From: Paenibacillaceae bacterium | Lineage (GTDB): Bacteria > Bacillota > Bacilli > Paenibacillales > NBRC-103111 | NCBI GenBank assembly: GCA_029256185.1 | Contig: JAQSYI010000012.1 | Location: 1 to 64,000 of the forward strand | Length of the DNA: 64,000 nt | Reading direction: 5' to 3' | Shown here: positions 17,975 to 26,356 of the stretch, piece by piece | How the letters are laid out: every line of letters begins with the position of its first letter | Position numbering within the stretch: position 1 is the stretch's first letter | The notes under the pieces: generated by a model | Told to the model about the DNA's origin: nothing | Databases searched by the model: none | What the model saw: the letters and a program-made list of their open reading frames with translations, nothing else | Made by a program: the position numbers and the translations under genes

Positions 17975-18003
17975 AATCTACTGGAACTGTCACACGATGT
18001 CAA
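17975..18003 (-). promoter_or_regulatory. Promoter of the riboswitch-cbiMNQO transcript
   Basis: On the minus strand TTGACA (18003-17998), a 17-bp spacer and TAGATT (17980-17975) stand about 50 nt before the aptamer. Confidence 0.8.
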
Positions 18004-18052
18004 TATCCAATTTGCCTATCATTCGAAGTGATAACGATCCTCAATAGCCTCA

Positions 18053-18082
18053 TTGTCATTTGCTTTTTGCCCATGGTATAGT
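18053..18082 (+). promoter_or_regulatory. Promoter of the cbiD operon
   Basis: TTGTCA (18053-18058), an 18-bp spacer and TATAGT (18077-18082) lie about 27 nt before the cbiD start, leaving almost no leader. CCGAAAGGGG (18091-18100) is the ribosome binding site region. No riboswitch fits in this space. Confidence 0.75.
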
Positions 18083-18108
18083 AATTTCATCCGAAAGGGG
18101 CGGCGTGC

Positions 18109-19251
18109 ATGGTCTTTGAGCATTACATCTATAAAAGCCAGAAGAAGCTGCGCTGCGGCTATACCACCGGCACCTGTGCAGCCCTTGCGGCCAAGGCGGC
18201 AACGATGAAGCTGCTTGGCGGAGAAACAGCAGAGCGCATCTCCATTATGACGCCCAAGGGAATTCCCGTTGAGACGGAGGTTGTTGATCTAGCCTGGGAG
18301 GAGGACTTCGCTCAATGTGCGGTGCGCAAGGATAGCGGAGATGACCCCGATGTAACCAATGGCATGCTGGTATATGCAAGAGTGAGCCGGATTGGAGGCA
18401 GGGCCATCGAGATCGACGGCGGGACGGGTGTGGGACGGGTCACCAGAAGGGGCCTCGACCAGCCGGTAGGGGCTGCCGCCATCAACCGGGTTCCCCGGCA
18501 GATGATTGCTCACGAGGTGGAGGAGCTGCGGGGGCAATACGGCTATGAGGGAGGCATCCGGGTGGTCATCTCCGTTCCTGGCGGCGAGGAGACGGCCCGC
18601 AAAACCTTTAATCCCCGCCTGGGCATCGAAGGGGGGATATCCATTCTGGGAACCAGCGGGATCGTGGAGCCCATGAGTGAGCAGGCTTTGACGGAGAGCA
18701 TCCGGCTGGAGCTGAGCCGTCTGAAGGCGGAGGGAAGCAGCGCTGCCGTGATTGCGCCGGGCAACTACGGGGAGGAATATCTCCGCAAGAAGCTGGCCGG
18801 GCTGGAACCGGTTACGGTGAAATGCTCCAATTTCATTGGTGAGACGTTGGACCATGCGGTGGTGCTGGGCTTTGAAAAGCTGCTGCTGGTGGGGCATATC
18901 GGCAAGTTCATCAAGCTGGCCGGGGGCATCATGAATACCCATTCCAGGATAGCGGATGCCCGGCTGGAGCTGATGACGGTCCATGCCGTATTGGCTGGAG
19001 CAGACTCTGGAACAGTAAGAGAGCTCATGAATTGCGCTACCACCGACGAAGGGCTGGAGATTCTTGAGCGGCAAGGCATCATGGAGCAGACGATGAACAG
19101 CCTGATGGCCAAGATCGGATTCCATATCCGGCAGCGTGTCGGGGAACAGGTATGGATAGAAGCCATTATGTTCAGCAATGAGCGGGGCGTGCTGGGGGTA
19201 ACGGACGGCGCGGACAAGCTGGCAAAAACACTTTTGGAGGCTATGCTATGA
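18109..19251 (+). CDS. cbiD: Cobalt-precorrin-5B C1-methyltransferase CbiD
   Basis: A 380-residue protein of the usual CbiD length. It has the hallmark N-terminal LRCGYTTGTCAALAAKAA, the GGTGVGRVTRRGLDQPVG glycine-rich segment, and late HAVVLGFEKLLLVGHIGK and GGIMNTHSRIADAR motifs. It uses S-adenosylmethionine to methylate C1 of the corrin ring in the anaerobic (early cobalt insertion) pathway. It is the first gene of a ten-gene operon whose members mostly overlap by 4 nt. Confidence 0.96.
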   Translation: MVFEHYIYKSQKKLRCGYTTGTCAALAAKAATMKLLGGETAERISIMTPKGIPVETEVVDLAWEEDFAQCAVRKDSGDDPDVTNGMLVYARVSRIGGRAIEIDGGTGVGRVTRRGLDQPVGAAAINRVPRQMIAHEVEELRGQYGYEGGIRVVISVPGGEETARKTFNPRLGIEGGISILGTSGIVEPMSEQALTESIRLELSRLKAEGSSAAVIAPGNYGEEYLRKKLAGLEPVTVKCSNFIGETLDHAVVLGFEKLLLVGHIGKFIKLAGGIMNTHSRIADARLELMTVHAVLAGADSGTVRELMNCATTDEGLEILERQGIMEQTMNSLMAKIGFHIRQRVGEQVWIEAIMFSNERGVLGVTDGADKLAKTLLEAML

Positions 19252-20003
19252 TTCATTTTGTAGGGGCGGGTCCCGGGGCGCCGGACCTGATCACTGTGCG
19301 CGGCAAAGCGCTGATTGAGCAGGCGGATGTCATTATCTATGCCGGATCGCTGGTTAATGCGGAGCTTCTGGATTACGCCAAGCCGGAATGCATCATCCGC
19401 AACAGCGCCAGGATGACGCTGGAGGAAGTGATTGCGGTCATGGAGGAGGCGGTCCGGGCAGAAAAAGCCACTGTGAGGCTGCATACGGGGGACCCGTCGG
19501 TATACGGCGCAATCCGGGAACAGATGGATCTGCTGCGGGAAAAGGGAATTCCCTACGAGGTTGTGCCGGGGGTCAGCTCCTTCTGTGGAGCGGCGGCGGC
19601 GCTGCAGGCGGAATATACGCTGCCGGGGGTGTCCCAGACGGTAATTCTCACCCGGATGGCGGGCCGGACTCCGGTGCCGGAGCGGGAGTCCATCCGGCTG
19701 CTGGCCGCCCATGGAGCATCCATGGCGATCTTCCTAAGCGCCGGAATGCTTCATGAGCTGCAGCAGGAGCTGCTTGAAGGCGGCTTGCTGCCCGATACGC
19801 CGGCGGCTATCGTGTACAAGGCCACCTGGCCGGAGGAGAAGGTGCTGAGGGGAACGGTGGGCGTGCTTGCATCCATGGCCGAGGCGCATGACATCGACAA
19901 GACGGCGCTGATTCTGGTGGGCCGTTTTCTGGGAGAGGACTATGATCGTTCCCTGCTGTACGATCCAGCCTTTTCCCACGGCTTCCGGGACAGCCAGCCA
20001 TGA
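19248..20003 (+). CDS. cbiF: Cobalt-precorrin-4 C11-methyltransferase CbiF
   Basis: A 251-residue member of the tetrapyrrole methylase family. The SAM-site glycine motif is VGAGPGAPDLITVRG and the second is HTGDPSVYGAIREQMDLL, with VPGVSSFCGAAAAL after it. The AGSLV and LTRMAGRTPVPE segments identify the CbiF/CobM subgroup. It methylates C11. The start overlaps cbiD by 4 nt. Confidence 0.95.
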   Translation: MIHFVGAGPGAPDLITVRGKALIEQADVIIYAGSLVNAELLDYAKPECIIRNSARMTLEEVIAVMEEAVRAEKATVRLHTGDPSVYGAIREQMDLLREKGIPYEVVPGVSSFCGAAAALQAEYTLPGVSQTVILTRMAGRTPVPERESIRLLAAHGASMAIFLSAGMLHELQQELLEGGLLPDTPAAIVYKATWPEEKVLRGTVGVLASMAEAHDIDKTALILVGRFLGEDYDRSLLYDPAFSHGFRDSQP

Positions 20004-21034
20004 ACCGGGTGAAGCTGATTGCCTTTACCGCAAGCGGGCTGGCTGTCGCCCGCAGGATTGCCGAGGGGCTTAGTCTTGGAGAATGGCTTTGCGAAACAGG
20101 CACGACGCTCAAGGAGGACCCCCGCTGCATTCACGTCCCGTTAACCCGATGGACGGCGGACGCCTTCGCCACGGCCCGGGCCGTTGTATTCGTAGGGGCC
20201 AGCGGCATCGCGGTGCGCAGCATTGCGCCGTATCTGAAGAGCAAGGAAACCGATCCTGCGGTGATTGTGGTGGATGACAACGGGCGCTTCGCCATACCCC
20301 TGGTTTCCGGGCATATTGGGGGAGCCAACCGGCTGGCCCGGGAGATTGCCCGGGTGCTGGGCGCTGTGCCGGTGATTACTACGGCAACGGATGGCAGCGG
20401 CTGTTTTGCCGTGGACGAATGGGCCAGGGAGCATAATCTGGCCATCTGCGGACTGAAGGAGGCCAAGGCGGTGTCGGCGGCGCTGCTGGCCGGCAAGGCG
20501 GTGGGCTTTGTAAGTGACTTCCCGGTGTCGGGACGGTTGCCGGATGGAGTGGCTTATGCGGAAGAAGGGGAGGTTGGCATTGTTGTCACTCTCCATGAAG
20601 AGGCAGCCCCCTTCGTCACCACACTCCGGCTTATTCCCCGGCTTGTCAGCATCGGCATCGGCTGCCGGAAGGGCAAGACAGCGGAGGAGATAGCACGAGC
20701 GGTGGACGGGACATTGGCTGTGCATGGCATCTCCCACCACGCTGCGGCAGGGGTTTATTCCATCGATCTGAAGCGGGACGAGCCGGGACTGGTGGATTTT
20801 TGCCGGGAGTGGAATCTGCCGTTTCGCACCTTCTCCGCAGAGGAGCTCAGCGCGGTTCAGGGGAGCTTCTCGGCCTCCGGCTTTGTCGCCGGGGTGGTGG
20901 GCGTGGACAATGTCTGTGAGCGCAGCGCTGTCCTGGGCAGCGGCTCCGGCGCAAGGCTGGTGATAGCCAAGCAGGCGGACAACGGCGTGACGGTGGCGGC
21001 GGCCCGGCAGGATTACCGGATCAGCTTCGAGTAA
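20000..21034 (+). CDS. cbiG: Cobalt-precorrin-5A hydrolase CbiG
   Basis: A 344-residue protein. The N-terminal part has VFVGASGIAVRSIAPYLK and PLVSGHIGGANRLAREIA, and the C-terminal CobE/GbiG-like domain has SIGIGCRKGKTAEEI. CbiG opens the delta-lactone and releases acetaldehyde during ring contraction in the anaerobic pathway. It overlaps cbiF by 4 nt and is followed by a 189-bp gap, so the second half of the cluster may also have its own signals. Confidence 0.95.
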   Translation: MNRVKLIAFTASGLAVARRIAEGLSLGEWLCETGTTLKEDPRCIHVPLTRWTADAFATARAVVFVGASGIAVRSIAPYLKSKETDPAVIVVDDNGRFAIPLVSGHIGGANRLAREIARVLGAVPVITTATDGSGCFAVDEWAREHNLAICGLKEAKAVSAALLAGKAVGFVSDFPVSGRLPDGVAYAEEGEVGIVVTLHEEAAPFVTTLRLIPRLVSIGIGCRKGKTAEEIARAVDGTLAVHGISHHAAAGVYSIDLKRDEPGLVDFCREWNLPFRTFSAEELSAVQGSFSASGFVAGVVGVDNVCERSAVLGSGSGARLVIAKQADNGVTVAAARQDYRISFE

Positions 21035-21037
21035 CGG

Positions 21038-21216
21038 ATGCTTACGAAGCCAGGTTTTCGGTGCAATGGATCAGCTGATGCTTATGGAGCAATAGCTTTA
21101 AGCGAAATATATCGAAGCCAGTTTTTGCTGGCGCAAAAACTTAGCGAATGCTTACGAAGCCAGTTTTTTCGCTAATGCCGCAACCCGGCATTGAACTTAA
21201 AAACTTTTAGGAGAAC
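21038..21216 (+). repeat. RBS-carrying dispersed repeat, cbiH copy
   Basis: The 189-bp gap between cbiG and cbiH is made largely of repeat parts. GGATGCTTACGAAGCCAG is at 21036, CGAAGCCAGTTTTTGCTGGC at about 21113, GAATGCTTACGAAGCCAG at about 21145, then an AATGCCG-CAACC-CGGCATT hairpin and AAAAACTTTTAGGAG, which is the cbiH ribosome binding site. Related copies precede cbiM and the 43015 gene. Confidence 0.75.
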
Positions 21217-21223
21217 TCATCAT

Positions 21224-21949
21224 ATGAAGCTATATGTGATTGGATTGGGACCAGGGGAGACACGGCAGATGACGCTGTGGGCGCGTGAGGCTCTGGAGGC
21301 CTGCACGGTGCTGATCGGCTATCAGGGCTACATGGACCTGATCGCAGCGGATTATCCCCATAAGCGGCAGCTTGCCACTCCCATGACCAGGGAAGTGGAG
21401 CGCTGCCGCATGGCGCTGGCGGAAGCGGCAGCGGGAGAGACGGTAGGCATCGTTTGCAGCGGGGATGCAGGGGTATACGGCATGGCAGGGCTGATCTATG
21501 AGCTGGCGGAGGAGTATCCTCCCGTGGAGATCGAGATTGTGCCCGGCGTTACGGCAGCATCCAGCGGGGCGGCGGTGCTTGGCGCGCCGTTGATGCATGA
21601 CTTCGCTGTGATCAGCCTGAGCGATCTTCTGACTCCCTGGGAGAAGATTGAAGCCAGGGTGCGGGCGGCGGCTATGGCGGATTTTGTGATCTGCCTGTAT
21701 AATCCGGCCAGCCGCAAACGAACCGGACATTTGGCCAGAGCCTGCGAGATCGCGATGGAGCACCGGGATGGGAGCACGGTCTGCGGCTACGTGCGCAATA
21801 TCGGCAGAGACGGTGAAGCCGCCGAGCTGACCACGCTGTCCGGGCTTGCGTCGGCGACGCTGGATATGTTTACCACCGTATTCATCGGCAGCAGCGAAAC
21901 CTGTGTCGTAAACGGCAAGATGGTTACGCCCCGGGGATACCGGAAATGA
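21224..21949 (+). CDS. cbiH: Cobalt-factor III / precorrin-3B C17-methyltransferase CbiH
   Basis: The protein has 241 residues from ATG 21224, with TTAGGAG 7-13 nt upstream; the extension from 21191 is rejected. The SAM-site motifs are VIGLGPGETRQMT and VCSGDAGVYGMAGLIYE, then VPGVTAASSGAAVLGAPLMH and CLYNPASRKR, typical of CbiH/CobJ. It methylates C17 with ring contraction. It is translated from an RBS embedded in a dispersed repeat. Confidence 0.94.
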   Translation: MKLYVIGLGPGETRQMTLWAREALEACTVLIGYQGYMDLIAADYPHKRQLATPMTREVERCRMALAEAAAGETVGIVCSGDAGVYGMAGLIYELAEEYPPVEIEIVPGVTAASSGAAVLGAPLMHDFAVISLSDLLTPWEKIEARVRAAAMADFVICLYNPASRKRTGHLARACEIAMEHRDGSTVCGYVRNIGRDGEAAELTTLSGLASATLDMFTTVFIGSSETCVVNGKMVTPRGYRK

Positions 21950-23070
21950 AGCATGTACTCGTATTTGCGGGCACCACCGAGGGGCGGGAGATTGTGGAAT
22001 TTCTGGCAGGTCTACCGGTAACGTCAGCAGTGGCGGAAGGAGCGGCCGGGTCGGGGGAGACGGGCTTGCCCCAAGCATCCCATGTTCCCGGAAGTGCCGG
22101 TCTGCCGGATATAGCCGGAGCTGCCGAAGCGGTTGAATGGCCGGAAGCATCGCTAGTGACCGGTTCGGCTGACTGGCGTGAAGCATCACTAGCGACCGCA
22201 TCTGCTGTCCCGCCAGCGGCTGCGTCCAAGCCTGCCGGACGGGTAGCCTGCACGGTCTGTGTGGCTACGGAGTACGGCAAGGCGCTGCTGGAGCCGTCGG
22301 CAGGCGTGAGGGTGCTGAACCGGCGGATAGATGCTGCGGAGATGCGGGAGTTGATCATCACAAGCGGGATCGATCTTGTAATAGACGCGACCCATCCGTA
22401 TGCCGTTGCCGTCAGCGCCAACATCAGAGAGGCTGCGGCCGGGACCGGGGTGGAATGCCTGCGGCTGATCAGGGAGCCGATGGTAGAGGGGCATCAGGGG
22501 GACGGCGGAACTGTTGAGAAGGGTCGTCATGGCGACGGAACTGTTGAGAAGAGTCATCAGGCACGTGGATCTGTTGAGAAGGGTCGTCAGGAGGACGGAT
22601 CGATTAGTCAGGCGGACGGGTGTGAATATTATGCGGATACAGAGGGCATAGTGCGGCGCCTGAACGAGCTGGAGGGCCGCATTCTGCTGACCACCGGCAG
22701 CAAGGACCTGCCTGCTTTCACTGCTGTCCGCGATTACAGCCGGAGAATGTACCCCCGGGTGCTCCCGGCCCTGGAATCGCTGCAGATCTGCCGGGAGCTG
22801 GGCTATGAGCTGAGCCGGGTGATTGGCATGCAGGGGCCTTTTTCCGAGGAGTTGAACATAGCCCTCCTGCGACAGTTTGATATCCGTGTCCTGGTTACCA
22901 AGGAATCTGGAGCTGCTGGGGGCTTTGCGGAGAAGGTCTCCGCTGCCCGCAAGCTGGGCATCCCTGTGCTGGTGCTGAACCGGCCTGTGCGGGAGCAGGG
23001 GTATACCCTGGCAGAGCTCAAGCGGGAGCTGTCGCGCAGATACGGTCAGGAAGAGAGGGGTAACGGATGA
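21946..23070 (+). CDS. cbiJ: Precorrin-6A reductase CbiJ/CobK with two repeat-rich insertions
   Basis: A 374-residue NAD(P)H-dependent reductase, against about 250 for typical members. The core is intact: VLVFAGTTEGREIVEFL, VATEYGKALL, IDLVIDATHPYAVAVSANI, LLTTGSKDLPAF, and the C-terminal VTKESGAAGGFAEKV and LVLNRP. Two low-complexity insertions interrupt it. Residues about 27-99 are an Ala/Gly/Ser/Glu stretch between strand 1 and VACTVCVATEYG. Residues about 179-225 hold imperfect 10-residue repeats around GTVEK and GSVEK. Both are in frame, so the enzyme probably tolerates them as surface loops. It overlaps cbiH by 4 nt. Confidence 0.92.
   Translation: MKHVLVFAGTTEGREIVEFLAGLPVTSAVAEGAAGSGETGLPQASHVPGSAGLPDIAGAAEAVEWPEASLVTGSADWREASLATASAVPPAAASKPAGRVACTVCVATEYGKALLEPSAGVRVLNRRIDAAEMRELIITSGIDLVIDATHPYAVAVSANIREAAAGTGVECLRLIREPMVEGHQGDGGTVEKGRHGDGTVEKSHQARGSVEKGRQEDGSISQADGCEYYADTEGIVRRLNELEGRILLTTGSKDLPAFTAVRDYSRRMYPRVLPALESLQICRELGYELSRVIGMQGPFSEELNIALLRQFDIRVLVTKESGAAGGFAEKVSAARKLGIPVLVLNRPVREQGYTLAELKRELSRRYGQEERGNG
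22483..22620 (+). repeat. Coding tandem repeat inside cbiJ
   Basis: About four imperfect 30-bp units carry the shared core CTGTTGAGAAGGGTCGTCA (three clear copies at about 22510, 22540 and 22570). They encode the GDGTVEKGRH-like repeats. The 30-bp period keeps the frame. Confidence 0.8.
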
Positions 23071-24278
23071 CGAAGAGCATCAGCATCATCGGCGTGGGAC
23101 CGGGAGCTGCGGATCTCCTGACCGCCCGCGCTCTGGAGAGGATCGAACAGGCGGAACTGCTGATTGGAGCGGACCGATTACTGGAGCTTTTTGGCCGCCA
23201 GCCATGCCGGAAAATAGCCGCTATCTCCCCCGAGGAGATTGTCCGGCACATCCACAGCGGAGGCTGCAGCAGGGTATGCGTGCTGATGTCCGGGGATATA
23301 GGCTTCTACAGCGGGGCGAAGAAGCTGTATCCCCTGCTGTCCGGCGAAGCGGTGGAAACCATCCCCGGCTTAAGCTCTCTCCAATATCTGGCTGCAAGAC
23401 TCCGCATCCCATGGGAGGATATCCATCCCGCCAGCGCCCACGGCAGAAGCCTGAACATTGCCGCCCATGCGGCAGCGCATGAGAAGAGCTTCTTCCTGAC
23501 CGGAGGGGATACGACGCCGCAAGGCCTGTGCGCCGTGCTGGCCCGCTGCGGCATGGGAGACGCCAGAGTGACGGTGGGCAGCCGCCTCTCCTATGAGCAG
23601 GAAGAGATCGTGACGGCAACCGCCGCGGAACTGGCGCTGCAGCAATTCAACTCTTTGAGCGCCGTGCTGGTGCAGCGTATCTCTCCTCCGTTGTGGGGCT
23701 ATGCCACCGGCGGAATCGACGACAGTCTGTTTGTCCGCGGCGATGTGCCCATGACCAAGTCGGAGGTAAGATGCCTGTCCATCGCCAAGCTGCGCCTGAA
23801 CCGGGACGATACGGTATATGACATCGGGGCGGGCACCGGCTCCGTGGCGGTGGAGATGGCGCTGGCAGCCTCAAGAGGCCATGTGTGGGCCATCGAGCGC
23901 AATCCCGAAGCGCTGCAGCTGATCGCCCGCAACCGCGAGGCCTTCGGAGCCTGGAACATGGAGATCGCTGAGGGCGAGGCGCCCGATGCCCTGCAAGGAC
24001 TTCCGGCGCCGGATGCTGCCTTTGTCGGAGGCAGCGGCGGCAGGCTGGAGAGCATTCTGCGCGCCTTGCTGGCCCGTAATCCACAGGTCAGGCTCGCGGT
24101 CAACGCCATTACCGTGGAAACCCTGGCGGACAGCGTCCGGCTGATGGAGGAACTGGGCTTTGCAGAAGTAGAGGTCACCCAGCTGGCCGTAGCCAGAACC
24201 CGCAAGGCGGGAGCGAGCCACATGCTGTCCGCGCTTAATCCGGTGTTCATCATCAGCGGACAAGGAGGCGGAGCATGA
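23067..24278 (+). CDS. cbiET: Fused cobalt-precorrin-7 C5-methyltransferase / C15-methyltransferase (decarboxylating) CbiET
   Basis: A 403-residue CobL-type fusion. Residues about 1-205 are a CbiE methylase with IGVGPGAADLLTARALE and VLMSGDIGFYSGAKKLYPLL. Residues about 215-400 are a class-I Rossmann methyltransferase (CbiT) with VYDIGAGTGSVAVEMALAA. It methylates C5 and C15 and removes the C12 acetate carboxyl. In many anaerobic-pathway clusters cbiE and cbiT are separate genes; here they are fused. It overlaps both neighbours by 4 nt. Confidence 0.95.
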   Translation: MTKSISIIGVGPGAADLLTARALERIEQAELLIGADRLLELFGRQPCRKIAAISPEEIVRHIHSGGCSRVCVLMSGDIGFYSGAKKLYPLLSGEAVETIPGLSSLQYLAARLRIPWEDIHPASAHGRSLNIAAHAAAHEKSFFLTGGDTTPQGLCAVLARCGMGDARVTVGSRLSYEQEEIVTATAAELALQQFNSLSAVLVQRISPPLWGYATGGIDDSLFVRGDVPMTKSEVRCLSIAKLRLNRDDTVYDIGAGTGSVAVEMALAASRGHVWAIERNPEALQLIARNREAFGAWNMEIAEGEAPDALQGLPAPDAAFVGGSGGRLESILRALLARNPQVRLAVNAITVETLADSVRLMEELGFAEVEVTQLAVARTRKAGASHMLSALNPVFIISGQGGGA

Positions 24279-25693
24279 GCCTCTTCAGCCTCCCCCGTAT
24301 TCTGATCGGCGCGGCCGCAAGCGGCTCGGGCAAAACCACTGTCACCTGCGGCATCATGCAGGCTCTCTTGAACCGCGGCCTCCGGTTAAGCTCCTTCAAG
24401 TGCGGACCGGATTATATCGATCCCATGTTCCATTCGCGGATTATCGGCGCTGCGAGCCGCAATCTGGATTTGTTCTTCACCGGAGAGGAAACGGTAAAGG
24501 CGCTTCTGCTTAAGCATTCCAAGGACGCCGACCTGGCTCTTATGGAAGGGGTCATGGGCTATTATGACGGCGTAGCAGGCAAAACCGCGGCGGCAGGAGC
24601 CTACGACCTTGCCCGCGTTACCGGGGCTCCGTCCATCCTGGTGCTGCAGGCCCGCGGCATGTCCCTGTCTCTGGCAGCGCTCATCAACGGGTTTGTCCGC
24701 TTCCGGCCCGACAGCGGCATCCGGGGAGTTATTCTCAACCGCTGCCCGCCTGCCCTGTATCCGCTGCTCAAGGAAATCATCGAGACGGAGACGGATGTAA
24801 GGCCGCTGGGCTACCTGCCGGATATGGCGGAAGCCGCCTTCGAGAGCCGTCATCTGGGCCTGGTCACCGCCGCAGAGGTGAAGAACCTGAAGGACAAGCT
24901 CCAGCAGCTGGCGGTGCAATGCGAGAAGACGCTGGACCTGGACGGCATCCTGGAGCTGGCTGCCGCAGCGCCCGCGCTGACGGCCAAGCCCCTCTTCGCG
25001 CCGCGCCGGGTGGATGGCGCGCCGCGGATTGCCGTGGCCCGGGACGAGGCCTTCTGCTTTCATTACGAGGACAACTACGACCTGCTGCGGGAGGCGGGAG
25101 CGGATATCGTGTTCTTCTCGCCCCTGCAGGATCATACCCTGCCTGACGGTACGGCGGGACTGTTCCTGGGAGGAGGCTATCCGGAGCTTCACGCCCGGAC
25201 CCTGTCCGGCAATAAGCGCATGCTGGAGTGCATCGGCGCTGCTCGCCGCCGCGGCCTGCCGACAATCGCGGAATGCGGCGGCTTCCTGTACCTGCACGAT
25301 CAGCTGGAGGATGACACTGGCTGCGCCTATCCCATGGCCGGAGTGGTTAAGGGCCGGGCAAGCAAGTCCGGCCGCATGGGCCATTTCGGCTACGCCGCCG
25401 TCACCGCCGGGCGGGACAACCTGCTTTGCCGGGCAGGCGAATCCATCCGTGCCCATGAGTTCCACTACTGGCAGTCCGACAACGAAGGCGGAGATTTCCA
25501 TGCGGAGAAGCCGGTAACGGGCAAGTCCTGGCCCTGTGTTCACGCAGACGGAAGCCTGTACGCCGGATTTCCCCACTTATATTTTTACGCCAATCCCCGG
25601 TTTGCGGAGAGCTTCGCCGCGGCATGCGCTGCGTATGCGGCAGCGGACGGAAGCGGGCGAAGGGACAAGGCCATTCACGGAGGTGACGCATGA
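24275..25693 (+). CDS. cbiA: Cobyrinate a,c-diamide synthase CbiA
   Basis: A 472-residue glutamine-dependent, ATP-dependent amidase. The N-terminal dethiobiotin-synthetase-like domain has IGAAASGSGKTTVTCGIM and KCGPDYIDPMFH. The C-terminal type-I glutaminase domain has GLFLGGGYPELHA and the nucleophile in AECGGFLYL (Cys at about 334), with a late EFHYW histidine. It amidates the a and c side chains of cobyrinate, the last step encoded in this window. Confidence 0.96.
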   Translation: MSLFSLPRILIGAAASGSGKTTVTCGIMQALLNRGLRLSSFKCGPDYIDPMFHSRIIGAASRNLDLFFTGEETVKALLLKHSKDADLALMEGVMGYYDGVAGKTAAAGAYDLARVTGAPSILVLQARGMSLSLAALINGFVRFRPDSGIRGVILNRCPPALYPLLKEIIETETDVRPLGYLPDMAEAAFESRHLGLVTAAEVKNLKDKLQQLAVQCEKTLDLDGILELAAAAPALTAKPLFAPRRVDGAPRIAVARDEAFCFHYEDNYDLLREAGADIVFFSPLQDHTLPDGTAGLFLGGGYPELHARTLSGNKRMLECIGAARRRGLPTIAECGGFLYLHDQLEDDTGCAYPMAGVVKGRASKSGRMGHFGYAAVTAGRDNLLCRAGESIRAHEFHYWQSDNEGGDFHAEKPVTGKSWPCVHADGSLYAGFPHLYFYANPRFAESFAAACAAYAAADGSGRRDKAIHGGDA

Positions 25694-25696
25694 AGC

Positions 25697-26356
25697 ATGA
25701 AGAAGTTCAAGCTTGAACGGGTGGAGCCTGCCGATATTGAACGGCGGAGCTTCGAGATTATTGCGCAGGAGCTGGGAGAGCGCCGCCTTGATCCGGACCA
25801 CGAAGCGGTGATCAAGCGGGCTATCCATACCACCGCGGATTTTGACTATGCCGACAATCTGCTGTTCTCGGCACAGGCGGTACAGCGGGCTGTGAAGGCG
25901 CTGCGGGACGGAGCCCATATCGTGACGGACACCCAGATGGCCGCATCCGGTGTGAACCGGCGCATCCTGCACGCTCTGGGAGGCCAGATCCACTGCTTCA
26001 TGTCTGACGGCTCTGTGGCCGAGGAGGCCAAGCGCCGCGGCATTACTAGAGCTACCATCTGCATGGAGCGGGCGGCGGAGCTTACCATGCCTCTCATCAT
26101 AGCTGTAGGCAACGCGCCCACCGCACTTGTCCGGCTGTATGAGCTGATCGCCGAGGGCAGAATCCGGCCTGAGCTGGTGATAGGGGTTCCGGTGGGCTTC
26201 GTCAATGTGGTGGAGGCCAAGGAGCTGATCATGACGGCGGATGTGCCGTTTATTGTAGCCCGAGGGCGCAAGGGCGGCAGCAATGTGGCGGCGGCGATCT
26301 GCAACGCTCTGCTGCTGCTGGCCGAAAAGGATGAGGAGAAGAAGGATGAAGGGTAA
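25697..26356 (+). CDS. cbiC: Cobalt-precorrin-8 methylmutase CbiC
   Basis: A 219-residue protein. The conserved segments are IKRAIHTTADFDYADNL, with the catalytic histidine, then IVTDTQMAASGVNRR, and the C-terminal GVPVGFVNVVEAKE and FIVARGRKGGSNVAAAI. It moves the methyl group from C11 to C12 to give cobyrinate. The ATG at 25697 is 3 nt after the cbiA stop. A competing ATG at 25690 opens only a nine-codon frame. Confidence 0.95.
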   Translation: MKKFKLERVEPADIERRSFEIIAQELGERRLDPDHEAVIKRAIHTTADFDYADNLLFSAQAVQRAVKALRDGAHIVTDTQMAASGVNRRILHALGGQIHCFMSDGSVAEEAKRRGITRATICMERAAELTMPLIIAVGNAPTALVRLYELIAEGRIRPELVIGVPVGFVNVVEAKELIMTADVPFIVARGRKGGSNVAAAICNALLLLAEKDEEKKDEG

